In this document: positions 52,267 through 60,690 of the stretch, in pieces | Layout of the letters: the number at the start of each line of letters is the position of its first letter | How positions within the stretch are numbered: position 1 is the stretch's first letter | DNA from: AP-15 sp963703745 | Lineage (GTDB): Bacteria; Pseudomonadota; Alphaproteobacteria; ATCC43930; CGMCC-115725 | Direction: 5' to 3' | Assembly (NCBI GenBank): GCA_963703745.1 | Contig: CAVPFL010000004.1 | Coordinates: 930,001 to 994,000, forward strand | DNA length: 64,000 nucleotides | The notes under the pieces: generated by a model | What the model saw: the letters and a program-made list of their open reading frames with translations, nothing else | What the model was told of the DNA's origin: nothing | The model's database searches: none | Translations under genes and position numbers: made by a program

Positions 52267-54327
52267 TCACACGGGCCGGAGCCAGACCGAGGTATCATGG
52301 AAGACGGCGCCGCCGCGCGGTAGACCGGGATCGGCGCTCGTCAGCAGATTGATCCCGATACCCTCCTCGAATGCATGATTGGGCCACAGCCCTTCGACTA
52401 TGACCACTCGTTTCTGCATGCCTGCAAAACCGCGTGCGTGGACGACGAGATTGCCACGCCGATTACCAATGCGTACCCGGTCGCCATCGCCGAGCCGCAA
52501 CTGCTTCAGCACCTCGGGATGAACGAGTGCGGTCGGCCGACCCTCGCGGGCGATGCTCGACGGCGTGTTGTTGAAGCTCGTGTTGAGGAACGAGCGCGAG
52601 GGTGCGGCGACCAGGCGGAACGGCCGCTCGGGATCGCCGTCGTCGATCGCCGCGACATGGTCAGGAAACGCCGGCAGCCTCGCGTATTCTGGCCCGATCG
52701 CCTGCCAATCGGCGCGGAAATGGAACTTCTTGTCGGCCTGCGGAAAACCGTCGAGAAAATGCCCGCTGGCGAAGGGGGGGCAGCAATCGAGCCGACCGTC
52801 TTCCGGGAAATCCTCAGCACGCGGCAGCCCGCTCAGCTGCAAGGTCTGGTCGATCAGCTCGACGGCACTCAGCGCGAAGCCCGGATGGCAGGCGCCGAGC
52901 CGCTCGGCGAGACTGCAGATCACGTCGTGGTTCGAGCGGCACTCGGCATGAGGCGGCAATACCGCGCGACCGAGCTGCAAATAGGTATGGGCGCCGCCGA
53001 GGTAGATATCGTCGTGCTCGAGAAAAGTCGTCGCCGGCAATACGATGTCGGCCATCGCCGCGGTCTCGGTCATGAACTGCTCGTGGACGCAGACGAAGAG
53101 GTCAGAACGCGCGAAGCCGCGATGAACGAGCCGCGACTCCGGTGCGACGACCATCGGGTTGGTGTTCTGCACGAATAACGCCGAAACGGGTGGTCCGTTG
53201 CCGAGGTCGCGCAGATCACCGGTCAATACCGGACCAATCCGCGACTGATCGAGGATCCGAATGGAGGGATCGAGGCGATCGAGCCCCTCGATCAGGGTAT
53301 GGTCGATCGCGACAAGGCCGAGGTTCGAATAGAGCGCACCGCCGCCCTCATAGGCCCAAGCGCCGGTGACCGCCGGCAGGCAGCTGACCGCGAAGAGCTG
53401 CGCCGAGCCGTTGCGCGACCGCGAAAAGCCGTAGCCGACCCTGATGTAGCTGCGCTTGGTGCGGCCATAGAGCCGGGCGAAGTCGACGATGTCGGCCTCC
53501 GAGAGCCCGGTGATCCCGGCTGCCCAGGCCGGGTTGCGGGTGGCAAGATGCACCTCGAGCCCCACGGGATCATCGGTGTAATGCGCCATATAGGCGCGGT
53601 CGACATAGCCTTCCTTGAACAGCACGTGCATGACGGCACAGGCCAACGCCCCGTCGGTGCCGGGGAGCGGTGCCAGGTGGAGGTCGGCCCGCGCGGCGGT
53701 GGCCGTGCGGTAGGGATCGACGACGACGAGCTTGGCGGCGCGTTCCCGTCGCGCCGTCGCGATGTGGGTCATCAGATTGACCTGGGTCGAGACCGGGTTA
53801 CCGCCCCAAACGACGATCAGGTCGGATTTGGCGATCTCGCGCCCGTCGACCCCGCGCTTGGCGCCGACCCCGGCGCACCAGCCCGCATCGGAGAGCGCAT
53901 TGCAGATCGTCAAATCCTCGCGCGAATATCGCATCGCGTGGCGCAGCCGATTGATCCCATCGCGCTGCACCAGCCCCATCGTGCCGGCATAGTAATACGG
54001 CCACACGCTTTCGGAGCCGTGGCGCTGGGTAGCATGGGTCAGCGCGTCGGCGACCACGTCGAGTGCCGAGTCCCAGGAGATCGGCCTGAATGCATCGAGA
54101 CCGATGCCCTTCTCGCCGACCCGGCGCAGCGGCTGCGCGAGGCGTGCGGGGTGGTGCTGGCGCTCGGCATAGCGCGCGACCTTGGCGCAGACCACACCCT
54201 CCGTGTAGTCCTGTGCCGCGGTCCCGCGAACCCGGCCCAGGCGGCCCCTGCCGACACGCTCGACCTCGAGCGCGCAAGCGCTCGGGCAATCGTGCGGGCA
54301 CACAGTGGCGACGATATCGAGCGGCAA
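52267..54327 (-). CDS. molybdopterin oxidoreductase of the DMSO-reductase family
   Basis: A 686-residue Mo-bisMGD enzyme. It begins with a [4Fe-4S] set (CPHDCPSACALEVE, with the fourth Cys in GVVCAKVA), then WDSALDVVADAL, VWGGNPVSTQVN, LVVVDPYRTATAA, a FVQNTNPMVVAPES cofactor loop and the C-terminal dinucleotide-binding domain (LVHPEVLKQLRLGDGDRVRI). TTG 54325-54327 has GGGAG upstream. There is no twin-arginine signal, so it is cytoplasmic. Substrate unknown; assimilatory or formate-type roles are possible. Confidence 0.87.
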   Translation of the reverse strand: MPLDIVATVCPHDCPSACALEVERVGRGRLGRVRGTAAQDYTEGVVCAKVARYAERQHHPARLAQPLRRVGEKGIGLDAFRPISWDSALDVVADALTHATQRHGSESVWPYYYAGTMGLVQRDGINRLRHAMRYSREDLTICNALSDAGWCAGVGAKRGVDGREIAKSDLIVVWGGNPVSTQVNLMTHIATARRERAAKLVVVDPYRTATAARADLHLAPLPGTDGALACAVMHVLFKEGYVDRAYMAHYTDDPVGLEVHLATRNPAWAAGITGLSEADIVDFARLYGRTKRSYIRVGYGFSRSRNGSAQLFAVSCLPAVTGAWAYEGGGALYSNLGLVAIDHTLIEGLDRLDPSIRILDQSRIGPVLTGDLRDLGNGPPVSALFVQNTNPMVVAPESRLVHRGFARSDLFVCVHEQFMTETAAMADIVLPATTFLEHDDIYLGGAHTYLQLGRAVLPPHAECRSNHDVICSLAERLGACHPGFALSAVELIDQTLQLSGLPRAEDFPEDGRLDCCPPFASGHFLDGFPQADKKFHFRADWQAIGPEYARLPAFPDHVAAIDDGDPERPFRLVAAPSRSFLNTSFNNTPSSIAREGRPTALVHPEVLKQLRLGDGDRVRIGNRRGNLVVHARGFAGMQKRVVIVEGLWPNHAFEEGIGINLLTSADPGLPRGGAVFHDTSVWLRPV

Positions 54328-54403
54328 GGACCAGCTCCCGTCTTGACCCTACAGAATATAGGGATGAGCTAGCCGGGTCGAGAAGCAGTGGGACGGCGCC
54401 CGC

Positions 54404-54607
54404 CTACTCGCCATCACAATCATCAGTTTCTTCGGAATCACAATCATCGGTTTTGTCAAAATTGCTCAATCCCAAAATCTGCAGCGGATCTACAACAACC
54501 TCTGTCCCTTTGGCTGTATCGTTCGCCCGCTGTAAAGATATGGACCATCGCCGTTATCGTCACCGCCTCGCCCGGCATGATTACGCCGCCCGGATCCTGA
54601 ATCTGCA
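54404..54607 (-). pseudogene. decayed 3' part of a DUF5681 gene paralogue
   Basis: On the minus strand, GVIMPGEAVTITAMVHIF (about 54545-54600) matches GEITPGEAERIAGVVDTF of the neighbouring DUF5681 protein. After a one-base shift near 54533, QRANDTAKGTEVVVDPLQIL and an acidic tail DKTDDCDSEETDDCDGE, ending TAG at 54404, match its RAIETTKKEGSGLNLLQIL and acidic end. The 5' part is absent. So this gap holds a frameshifted, truncated copy. Confidence 0.8.
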
Positions 54608-54747
54608 ATCATAAATTGTATCGATTGTTACTGATGGCTGCACCTGCAGCAAATCTGCAGCGAGATCTCCCGTATAGGTTGAAGAACCACTATGCGCGGT
54701 GGCCGATGTCGGCCGCGCCGAGACCGCCGGCTCCGTGCCCCCGCTTG

Positions 54748-55347
54748 CTACGAAGCGCGATCGTCGGTTTCTTCATAATCGCCGGTTTCATCATACTCAT
54801 CTTCACCAGCCTCGTCATAATCGCCGCCGTCGGAAACATCCTCGGTATTATCATCATCATAATTGCCTGCCGTCAGGATCTGCAGCAGATTGAGACCAGA
54901 GCCTTCTTTCTTCGTTGTTTCGATTGCCCGGACAAAGGTGTCGACCACCCCCGCGATCCTCTCCGCTTCGCCCGGCGTAATCTCGCCCCGGGCGAGGGCC
55001 GCGGTGACCGCGTTCATCGCCAGAGAGACGTCGCGGGCCGATGGCCCGCAGGTCTCACCCGGACGAGCAGCCTCGATCGGCGGCAGACTGAACCTGACGG
55101 TGCGTTCCCGGCACGGCGGCAGCACGCGCTCCATGCAGAGCCGCATTGCGGTCGGATCGCCGGCGAGCGCCATCTCGACGGCCTTGCGCGTCAATGCTTC
55201 GGATTCACCTGCGAGTAATGCCGCGGCGGCAAGCGTCGCCTTGTTGCGGGAACCTCGTTGACGGCCGCCGGGGTTGCCCGAGCGGCCCTTTTCGAACGGT
55301 CGCCCGCGCACCGGCCCCGGCGGTTTTGGTAGAAGCGCATCGCTCAT
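54748..55347 (-). CDS. DUF5681 domain protein
   Basis: A 199-residue protein with the DUF5681 N-terminal signature RPFEKGRSGNPGGRQRGSRN, a helical middle (ALTRKAVEMALAGDPTAMRL, then RVLPPCRERTVRF) and an acidic tail of Asp, Glu and Tyr (about 160-199). DUF5681 proteins are often phage- or plasmid-associated and of unknown role. ATG 55345-55347 has AAGGAG six bases upstream. A decayed copy lies just downstream. Confidence 0.85.
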   Translation of the reverse strand: MSDALLPKPPGPVRGRPFEKGRSGNPGGRQRGSRNKATLAAAALLAGESEALTRKAVEMALAGDPTAMRLCMERVLPPCRERTVRFSLPPIEAARPGETCGPSARDVSLAMNAVTAALARGEITPGEAERIAGVVDTFVRAIETTKKEGSGLNLLQILTAGNYDDDNTEDVSDGGDYDEAGEDEYDETGDYEETDDRAS

Positions 55348-56152
55348 CATCGTCTCCTTGATCCGACCTCGCGGACGCATTTTAAGCACCCGTTGGTCGG
55401 TGATGCTATTTAGATAATTTCGCGGATTATTTCAATAGCAAGATCGGACTTTGCCGGAACATCGGCTAAACCGACAGGATGGCGGCCGAGTCGGAAGCCG
55501 CCCAAAGGTAGCGAGACGAGCGCGGCCGACATCGACCTTTCTGACGACGTCGCGCCGACCCACATCTTGGTGGCCGAGCGCGCGGAGTAAAGGCATACGA
55601 GGTCAAGTACTCCGGGAGCTCTGCCAACCCTGGTGAGGCAAATCGAACCCGCCCACCGCGCTACTTATACTTCAAACCTTCGGTAAATATTTACCGAAGC
55701 TTTTGAGCCGCTTTCCAAAATGCGTGTTATGCGGCTTTCTGCGGATTGGCGGCATGAATGCAACCCACTATATTTAGATGGCCGTAACATCGCCCCCGAG
55801 TTCCCATTTTCGCATCCGGTATCTGCACCATCGGCTTCGATATATGTTTCCGCCCTCATCGACGAGCTGCCCTTGCACTCTAGCAGAGCCACTGTGCCCC
55901 TTCTTAACCAGAAGTTCAGACAGGTCGTTGACCATAATATTGGCGGTGCAGACGACCGCGATGGAGCCAAGCAGTATCCGCCGCTACCACTGAAAATGAC
56001 ATGCAAGCCAGAATCCGTATCTGTAGCTATTTGTTCCATTGGTTGCCTCAACTCCTCAGAGTGGTGAGGCGCTCAAAGCCAAAAGGCGATGCTATACCTC
56101 AATCGACCCGGAGATAGTTTAATCTCTCTCGACTATCAAGGCCTCTGAGTGC
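55348..56152. other. 805-base AT-richer gap without a supported gene
   Basis: Two overlapping open frames exist, 55665-56051 on the minus strand (128 codons) and 55720-56067 on the plus strand (115 codons). They exclude each other and neither shows a recognisable domain or a good ribosome-binding site. GC is visibly lower than in the flanks. It may be eroded foreign DNA. Confidence 0.5.
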
Positions 56153-56638
56153 ATGCCAATGAAGTCCGCCATAATCGTATCAGCCTTCGCGGCGGTGCCG
56201 TATCTTCTCGTCGCTTGGGGATACACAGCGCTTGTGGGCGGTGGTGCAATAGTGTTTTGGATCGGGCTAGCTGTGTTGCTTGGAGCGCGGCTGTTCTTCG
56301 CGCTCATCGAAATGGTCGGGAGCATGCTCGCGTGGAGGCTTCATGGCAGGAGAATTATGGTAGAAAATTTTTTGTGCTTCTTGCGCACCAAAAACTTTCC
56401 AAAACGGTACTATGACCACGACGATTTCACAAACTACTTAGATCGAGTTGAAAATGATGAGGCTTTGTCGCCGTCGCTGAGGCGTGACGCACAGGAGTGG
56501 TATAAATTGCTGGGAATATTTGAGGATTTGGGAATCTTGATAGGCGCACGAACGCATTCAGCAACCGAAATAGCCTTAGAGACATATTCGCCCAGGGCAA
56601 ACGCGCCCCGCTTTAGTGAACCGCGCGATTTGCCGTAA
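56153..56638 (+). CDS. hypothetical membrane protein
   Basis: A 161-residue protein with two N-terminal hydrophobic helices (AIIVSAFAAVPYLLVAWGY; AIVFWIGLAVLLGARLFFAL) and a charged soluble tail containing RRIMVENFLCFLRTKNFPKR and YYDHDDFTNYLDRVENDE. I do not recognise the family. The codon use is poorer in G and C at third positions than in neighbouring genes, which points to transfer. A second ATG at 56159 is possible. Confidence 0.55.
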   Translation: MPMKSAIIVSAFAAVPYLLVAWGYTALVGGGAIVFWIGLAVLLGARLFFALIEMVGSMLAWRLHGRRIMVENFLCFLRTKNFPKRYYDHDDFTNYLDRVENDEALSPSLRRDAQEWYKLLGIFEDLGILIGARTHSATEIALETYSPRANAPRFSEPRDLP

Positions 56639-56780
56639 GACGCGCTACACGACATGACAGATGTACGCGCAATATAAAGACGACACTTTCCGGGGGTTTC
56701 AGGGGGGGTCCGGGTGACGGCTGGGACGAGCGGTGAGCAGAATCGCACCCCGAGGGACGCAGGGACGCAGCTAAGGGTTA

Positions 56781-56976
56781 TTAACCGGAGTCGCGGTATC
56801 GCGTGTGGCGCTGGCCCCAGTCGAACAGGGTCCTCAGCACCGGGCGCAGTTCTGCGCCTTTCTCGGTCAGCAGGTATTCGGCGCGTGGCGGGTGCTGCTC
56901 ATAGAAACGCTCCTCGACGACCCCGGCTTCCTCTAGCCGCCTTAACTCGGCCGACGAGATACTTGAACTGATCCCT
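56781..56976 (-). pseudogene. truncated copy of the 3' part of hxlR
   Basis: Minus-strand translation reads LRRLEEAGVVEERFYEQHPP, then RAEYLLTEKGAELRPVLRTL and FDWGQRHTRYRDSG with a TAA at 56781. This is nearly the same as residues about 60-117 of the intact HxlR protein at 57766-58119. The copy begins within five bases of the VapC-like stop codon and has lost its 5' half. Confidence 0.88.
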
Positions 56977-56981
56977 CTGCC

Positions 56982-57410
56982 TTAACCGCCGAGTTCGGTC
57001 AAGAAGTCGCGGGCTGTCAGGATACGAATGGACTGGTACTGATTCAGGGCCAGCAAATCCTTGTCGCCGGTGACGATAATTTCAGCGTTGACGGCGACCG
57101 CGGTCGCGATGACATGGTCGTCATTGGGATCGCGGCAGACCGGACCGATCTCGGGCAGGGGGGCAGCGAACAGCCTTGCGATCTGCTCCAATTCCATGCA
57201 CCAAGCGAGCGCCGCCTCATCGGCGTAAGCATAGATCCCCCGCAAACGGGTAGACAAAAGCGCATAGCGAGTTTCGTCGAGCAACAAGGGCGATAGATAC
57301 AGTACAAACCTGCCCTGACGAGCCGCCTGCACGATTCGCCCGGGAACGCTTGCCGGAAACAGAAAGGCGCTGACGAGAACAGAGGCGTCAACGACGACGC
57401 TTTTTGGCAT
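56982..57410 (-). CDS. PIN-domain toxin of a VapBC-like pair
   Basis: A 142-residue PIN nuclease, probably an RNA-cleaving toxin. Acidic residues lie in VVVDASVLVSAFLFP (Asp), LLLDETRYALLS (Glu) and DPNDDHVIATAVAVNAEIIV followed by GDKDLL (Asp). This is the COG1569 toxin group. Its ATG (57408-57410) overlaps the antitoxin gene's end by 23 bases. Its stop touches the truncated hxlR copy. Confidence 0.88.
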   Translation of the reverse strand: MPKSVVVDASVLVSAFLFPASVPGRIVQAARQGRFVLYLSPLLLDETRYALLSTRLRGIYAYADEAALAWCMELEQIARLFAAPLPEIGPVCRDPNDDHVIATAVAVNAEIIVTGDKDLLALNQYQSIRILTARDFLTELGG

Positions 57411-57621
57411 AGAAGCTTCTGGCCTCGTCCACCGAAGCCAGAATTTCGGCCTCCTGTTCTGGGGTAGGTTCGCGTCCGGTGATGCTGACCGGTCTCAACA
57501 CAATCGCCCCACTATCCGTCACTTCCGCATCGAGGTAGTCGCCTTCCTCCAGCCGCGCCGCGTCGCGGATGTCACGCGGCAGGGTGATTTGCGCGGAGCG
57601 GCGAACCTTGACGAGCGTCAT
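57388..57621 (-). CDS. AbrB/MazE-type antitoxin
   Basis: A 77-residue swapped-hairpin DNA-binding protein: VKVRRSAQITLPRDIRDAAR, then LEEGDYLDAEVTDSGAIVLR and a charged C-terminus (EAEILASVDEARSFYAKKRR) likely to bind the toxin. ATG 57619-57621 has GGGAG nine bases upstream; the frame extends to 57762 but the extra residues do not fit. It overlaps the PIN toxin gene and probably represses both. Confidence 0.87.
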   Translation of the reverse strand: MTLVKVRRSAQITLPRDIRDAARLEEGDYLDAEVTDSGAIVLRPVSITGREPTPEQEAEILASVDEARSFYAKKRRR

Positions 57622-57765
57622 GGGTAAATTCTCCCATTTTCTTGGAATCAAAGGACTCATATTGTGTTGATCAGAATTTCGTAAAGTCCGAAATTTGTAC
57701 ACCACTTTGCGCTCGTCCTCGGACATCGCATTACGAGGTACGCAGGAAGCAAAGGGGGCCAAGGA

Positions 57766-58119
57766 CTATCGATCGGAGCTGCGGTATCGCGTGTGGCGCT
57801 GGCCCCAGTCGAACAGGGTCCTCAGTACCGGGCGCAGCTCTTTACCCTTCTCGGTTAGCAGGTATTCGGCGCGCGGCGGGTGCTGCTCGTAGAAGCGCCG
57901 CTCGACGATCCCGGCTTCCTCCAGCCGCTTTAATCGGGCCGACAGGGTGTTGGGGCTGATCCCGGAAAGCGAGCGCTCGAAATCCTGAAACTTGCGCGGC
58001 CCGCCGGTGACGAGATCGCGCAGGATGAGGATCGTCCAACGCTCGCCGACGATGTCCAAGGTGCGCGCAATCGGGCAGTGCATGTCGTAGGGCGCGGGAT
58101 TGGGGCGCGGGTCAGCCAT
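57766..58119 (-). CDS. HxlR-family transcriptional regulator
   Basis: A 117-residue winged-helix protein. It has the HxlR entry CPIARTLDIVGERWTILILR (Cys near residue 14 may sense redox or electrophiles), RKFQDFERSLSGISPNTLSA, RLKRLEEAGIVERRFYEQHP and RAEYLLTEKGKEL. ATG 58117-58119 chosen; the frame to 58260 runs through the operator. It diverges from a membrane-protein gene, and a 12-bp inverted repeat lies between. A damaged copy of its 3' part lies beyond the toxin-antitoxin pair. Confidence 0.91.
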   Translation of the reverse strand: MADPRPNPAPYDMHCPIARTLDIVGERWTILILRDLVTGGPRKFQDFERSLSGISPNTLSARLKRLEEAGIVERRFYEQHPPRAEYLLTEKGKELRPVLRTLFDWGQRHTRYRSSDR

Positions 58120-58172
58120 CGGCTCACGGCAGGTTCGATCCGCACGACGGTAACATAGACGTGAACAAAAAA

Positions 58173-58203
58173 GATAGTGACTCCTAAATATGAAGTCAGT
58201 ATC
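58173..58203. promoter_or_regulatory. probable HxlR operator
   Basis: GATAGTGACTCC (58173-58184) and GAAGTCAGTATC (58192-58203) are inverted repeats matching at 10 of 12 positions, with a 7-base AT-only spacer. The site lies midway between the divergent hxlR and membrane-protein starts, where an HxlR dimer would control both. Confidence 0.55.
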
Positions 58204-58235
58204 ATGGGAGGAGTAACGGCTTTGAGGACACGCCC

Positions 58236-59078
58236 ATGACCGTCGCAACCGACACCGCAATTCCCTCCTCCGATCGCGGGCAGCCTTGGCGGGTTTTGCT
58301 CTGGCTTGCGCCGCTGACCGCGCTCTGGATAGCGTTGAACTACTGGGTGCCCGCGCTGCAAGCGAGCGGGGTGCCGAGCGCGGCGACCCGCCTGGCGATC
58401 CATATCGCGATCGTTCTCGGGCTGTGGCTCGCCCTCGAACGCACCGAGCTCCCGCCGCGCCGGCGGCTCGGCGTATGGCTGGCCATTGTCGTGCCGTATA
58501 CGCTGTGGCTGGCGGTAATCTGGAGCGTCGCGATCAACGGCGTGTTCCGCCCGGGCAATAACACCCCGCCGCTGGTGCCGTTGGCAATCTTTCTGCCGGT
58601 GATCGTCGGCGCGCCGATCCTGTTGCAGTCGAAGCGGATCGGCGAGGTGCTCGACGCGATGCCGGCGAGCTGGCTGATCGGGCTCCAGGTCTACCGGGTG
58701 TTCGGCGGCATCTTTCTGGTCGGCTGGGCGCGCGGCGTCATACCCGGCCTGTTCGCCCTGCCGGCAGGTGTCGGCGATGTGACCACCGGGCTGCTCGCCT
58801 TGCCGGTCGCCTATTTCCTGGCTTCGCGGAACGGGGACGCGGTGCGCTCGGGAATCGCCTGGAATATCTTCGGCCTCGTTGATTTCACGATCGCGGTCGG
58901 GATCGGGTTGGCCACTGCCCCGGGCCCATTTCAGTTGATCGTGCCGAGCATCCCCAACACCGGGGTGGGGCTCTATCCGACCGTCCTGATCCCGGCCTTT
59001 GCGGTGCCGAGCTCGATACTGCTCCACGCGCTGTCATTGCGCCAGCTGCGCCGCACCAGGCGACAACGTCTTGTCTGA
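58236..59078 (+). CDS. multi-pass membrane protein of unknown function
   Basis: A 280-residue protein with about eight hydrophobic helices (for example VLLWLAPLTALWIALNYWV, LAIHIAIVLGLWLAL, GVWLAIVVPYTLWLAVIWSV, PTVLIPAFAVPSSILLHALS). No transporter or enzyme signature is visible. GAGGA lies eight bases before ATG 58236. It diverges from hxlR and is probably its target, as found for similar proteins. Substrate or role unknown. Confidence 0.75.
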   Translation: MTVATDTAIPSSDRGQPWRVLLWLAPLTALWIALNYWVPALQASGVPSAATRLAIHIAIVLGLWLALERTELPPRRRLGVWLAIVVPYTLWLAVIWSVAINGVFRPGNNTPPLVPLAIFLPVIVGAPILLQSKRIGEVLDAMPASWLIGLQVYRVFGGIFLVGWARGVIPGLFALPAGVGDVTTGLLALPVAYFLASRNGDAVRSGIAWNIFGLVDFTIAVGIGLATAPGPFQLIVPSIPNTGVGLYPTVLIPAFAVPSSILLHALSLRQLRRTRRQRLV

Positions 59079-59086
59079 TCCGGAGA

Positions 59087-59938
59087 TCATTCTGACGACG
59101 ATCGAGCTTCTTGTGCCAACTTGTCGCTAAGCCGGGCCATTCGGTAGCCCAGTGCGAGATAGGGGCCCCATTGGGACCGGGTGACGGCAAACTCGGCAGG
59201 ATCACCGCCATACTTCGCGCGCAGATAAGCGACCACCGAAGTATCGATCGGGATGCGGCTGAAATCGTGTAACAGCACCCGGCAATGCGCCGCGGCATAG
59301 GGGCCGATGCCGGTCAACCCGAGAAGGTAATCGTGCGGAAGCCGGTCGGGGATGCCGCTGCCATCAACGGTTATTGCGCCGTCGTCGAGCATGCGACGCG
59401 TCGCGGCGATCACCGAGCGGGCGCGGAAACCGAGCTTGCCTCGCTCGCGCATCCGCTCCTCACCATAATCGAGCACCGCGTTGGGGTTGGGAAAGGCGCC
59501 CTCGCCAGGCTCGGCGACCAACGCCGCCACCATCCGGCAGGTTGCCGACCAGTTGGCATTGATCGTCAGCACGGTCTTAACAAAATCCTCGTAGAAACAC
59601 GAACCGCGCAGCATCCGCCCGCCGCCGCGCTCGATCAGCGCCGCAGCATCCGGTAGCGCGGCAATTGCCGGCGCCGGCTCCCAATCGGCGGAAAGCCAGC
59701 GGCTGACCCGAGCCAGGATCTCGGTCTCGTCGGCACCGTCCAATCCCTCCCAGGTTATGACGACTGCGCTGGAAGTAGGCTGCACGACCTCTACGGTGCC
59801 GCAGCGATCCCCAATTCTTTCGATCCGGGCGAGACGGCCGGTCTCCAGGTCCCAGCGCCACGGCGCGAGCTGCACCCAGCCGTGGCTGGCGACGGTCAGC
59901 GCGAGGTCAATCGGCCAGCGAAAGTTCAGAACCGACAT
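59087..59938 (-). CDS. HhH-GPD DNA glycosylase (AlkA/3-methyladenine type)
   Basis: A 283-residue base-excision glycosylase. The HhH-GPD region (about 205-245) reads YLLGLTGIGPYAAAHCRVLL and continues RIPIDTSVVAYL, giving the hairpin and the catalytic Asp. An N-terminal beta domain precedes it (FRWPIDLALTVASHG, WRWDLETGRLAR). It most likely removes alkylated or damaged purines. ATG 59936-59938. It converges on the membrane-protein gene. Confidence 0.86.
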   Translation of the reverse strand: MSVLNFRWPIDLALTVASHGWVQLAPWRWDLETGRLARIERIGDRCGTVEVVQPTSSAVVITWEGLDGADETEILARVSRWLSADWEPAPAIAALPDAAALIERGGGRMLRGSCFYEDFVKTVLTINANWSATCRMVAALVAEPGEGAFPNPNAVLDYGEERMRERGKLGFRARSVIAATRRMLDDGAITVDGSGIPDRLPHDYLLGLTGIGPYAAAHCRVLLHDFSRIPIDTSVVAYLRAKYGGDPAEFAVTRSQWGPYLALGYRMARLSDKLAQEARSSSE

Positions 59939-59959
59939 TCGCCAGATTCCCGCGGTTTC

Positions 59960-60055
59960 GGGGGCGTAGATGTCCCGCAGGCGGGTAGAAAGAAGAGCAA
60001 AGCGGGTTCATCGAGGAGCAGCGGCGATAGATGCAGGATGAACTCGCCCTCAAGC
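59960..60055 (-). pseudogene. fragment of a PIN-toxin gene
   Basis: Minus-strand translation gives GEFILHLSPLLLDE, matching GRFVLYLSPLLLDE of the intact PIN toxin at 56982-57410. A missing base after LLLDE shifts the frame; the next bases still align with the toxin's TRYALLSTRLRGIYA region. About 95 bases remain, with no toxin 5' or 3' end. It is a remnant of a second toxin gene. Confidence 0.75.
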
Positions 60056-60101
60056 GCTCGTCGCAAGCAGATCACACTCCTGCATCGTCACTCCCGCGCA
60101 A

Positions 60102-60320
60102 GCGCAGGGCTGTCCGGGGAAATTATATCTGCAACGATAACTGGCTTCTGGCTTACAGAAATCAATCTCAGTTCGTCTTGCGCGGACTTGATCCGCGCAT
60201 CCACGTCTTTGTTTCGGGCGCTCGAAGGCGTGGATGGCCGGGACAAGCCCGGCCAAGACGAAATCCGAGTCGATTTGCTCGGCTATCCGGCCGCAAGATT
60301 TTCCCCGGACAGCCCTGCGC
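60102..60320. mobile_element. foldback (MITE-like) repeat with 21-bp terminal inverted repeats
   Basis: A perfect 21-bp inverted pair bounds the element, left arm 60102-60122 (begins GCGCAGGGCTGTCC) and right arm 60300-60320. Inside are further nested arms, TCGTCTTG (60173-60180) with CAAGACGA (60254-60261) and ATCCACG (60199-60205) with CGTGGAT (60229-60235). It encodes no transposase. It lies between a PIN fragment and an XRE antitoxin fragment. Confidence 0.72.
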
Positions 60321-60370
60321 GCAAGCGGGGGTCCATATGATACCGCCGTGACCCGAGGCTTTTCGCGAGT

Positions 60371-60571
60371 TTGCCCCCTCTCCACCGTGACCGCGATCAG
60401 ATGCGCAAGCTGCGCGAGCAGGCGCATCTCAGCCAAGCGGTCTTTGCCCGCTATCTCAGCCTCACCGTCGGTTACGGATCGCAGCCGGAGCGGGGCGCCA
60501 AGCGGCAGAGCGGTCCGGCACTCGTCCTCCTCAACGTCATACGCCGCAAGGGTATCGAGGCGATTTTGTGA
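60371..60571 (+). pseudogene. remnant of an XRE-family antitoxin gene (HigA/NadS-like)
   Basis: The frame reads MRKLREQAHLSQAVFARYLS, then LTVGYGSQPERGAKR and GPALVLLNVIRRKGIEAIL. This is the helix-turn-helix core and end of small XRE antitoxins, where VSQLERGAK is usual. The 5' part of the family is missing; the foldback element ends about 50 bases upstream. An internal ATG at 60401 could still give a 56-residue product, so expression is not excluded. Confidence 0.65.
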
Positions 60572-60690
60572 TAAAGTGCCGGTGATCTGTATTCCCGCCG
60601 AGCGCAGCGGACCGACCAGATTCCGGTGCAGCTCCTCGCGCGCTGCTGATCCGGGCAGCATTCCGGCTGGAATGGTTCACCATTGGATGG

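Noticed and set aside
57930..59027. 365-codon minus-strand frame covering the membrane-protein gene upstream of hxlR
   Set aside because: Its sequence is antisense to an eight-helix protein; the HxlR protein itself lies in another frame with a good start.
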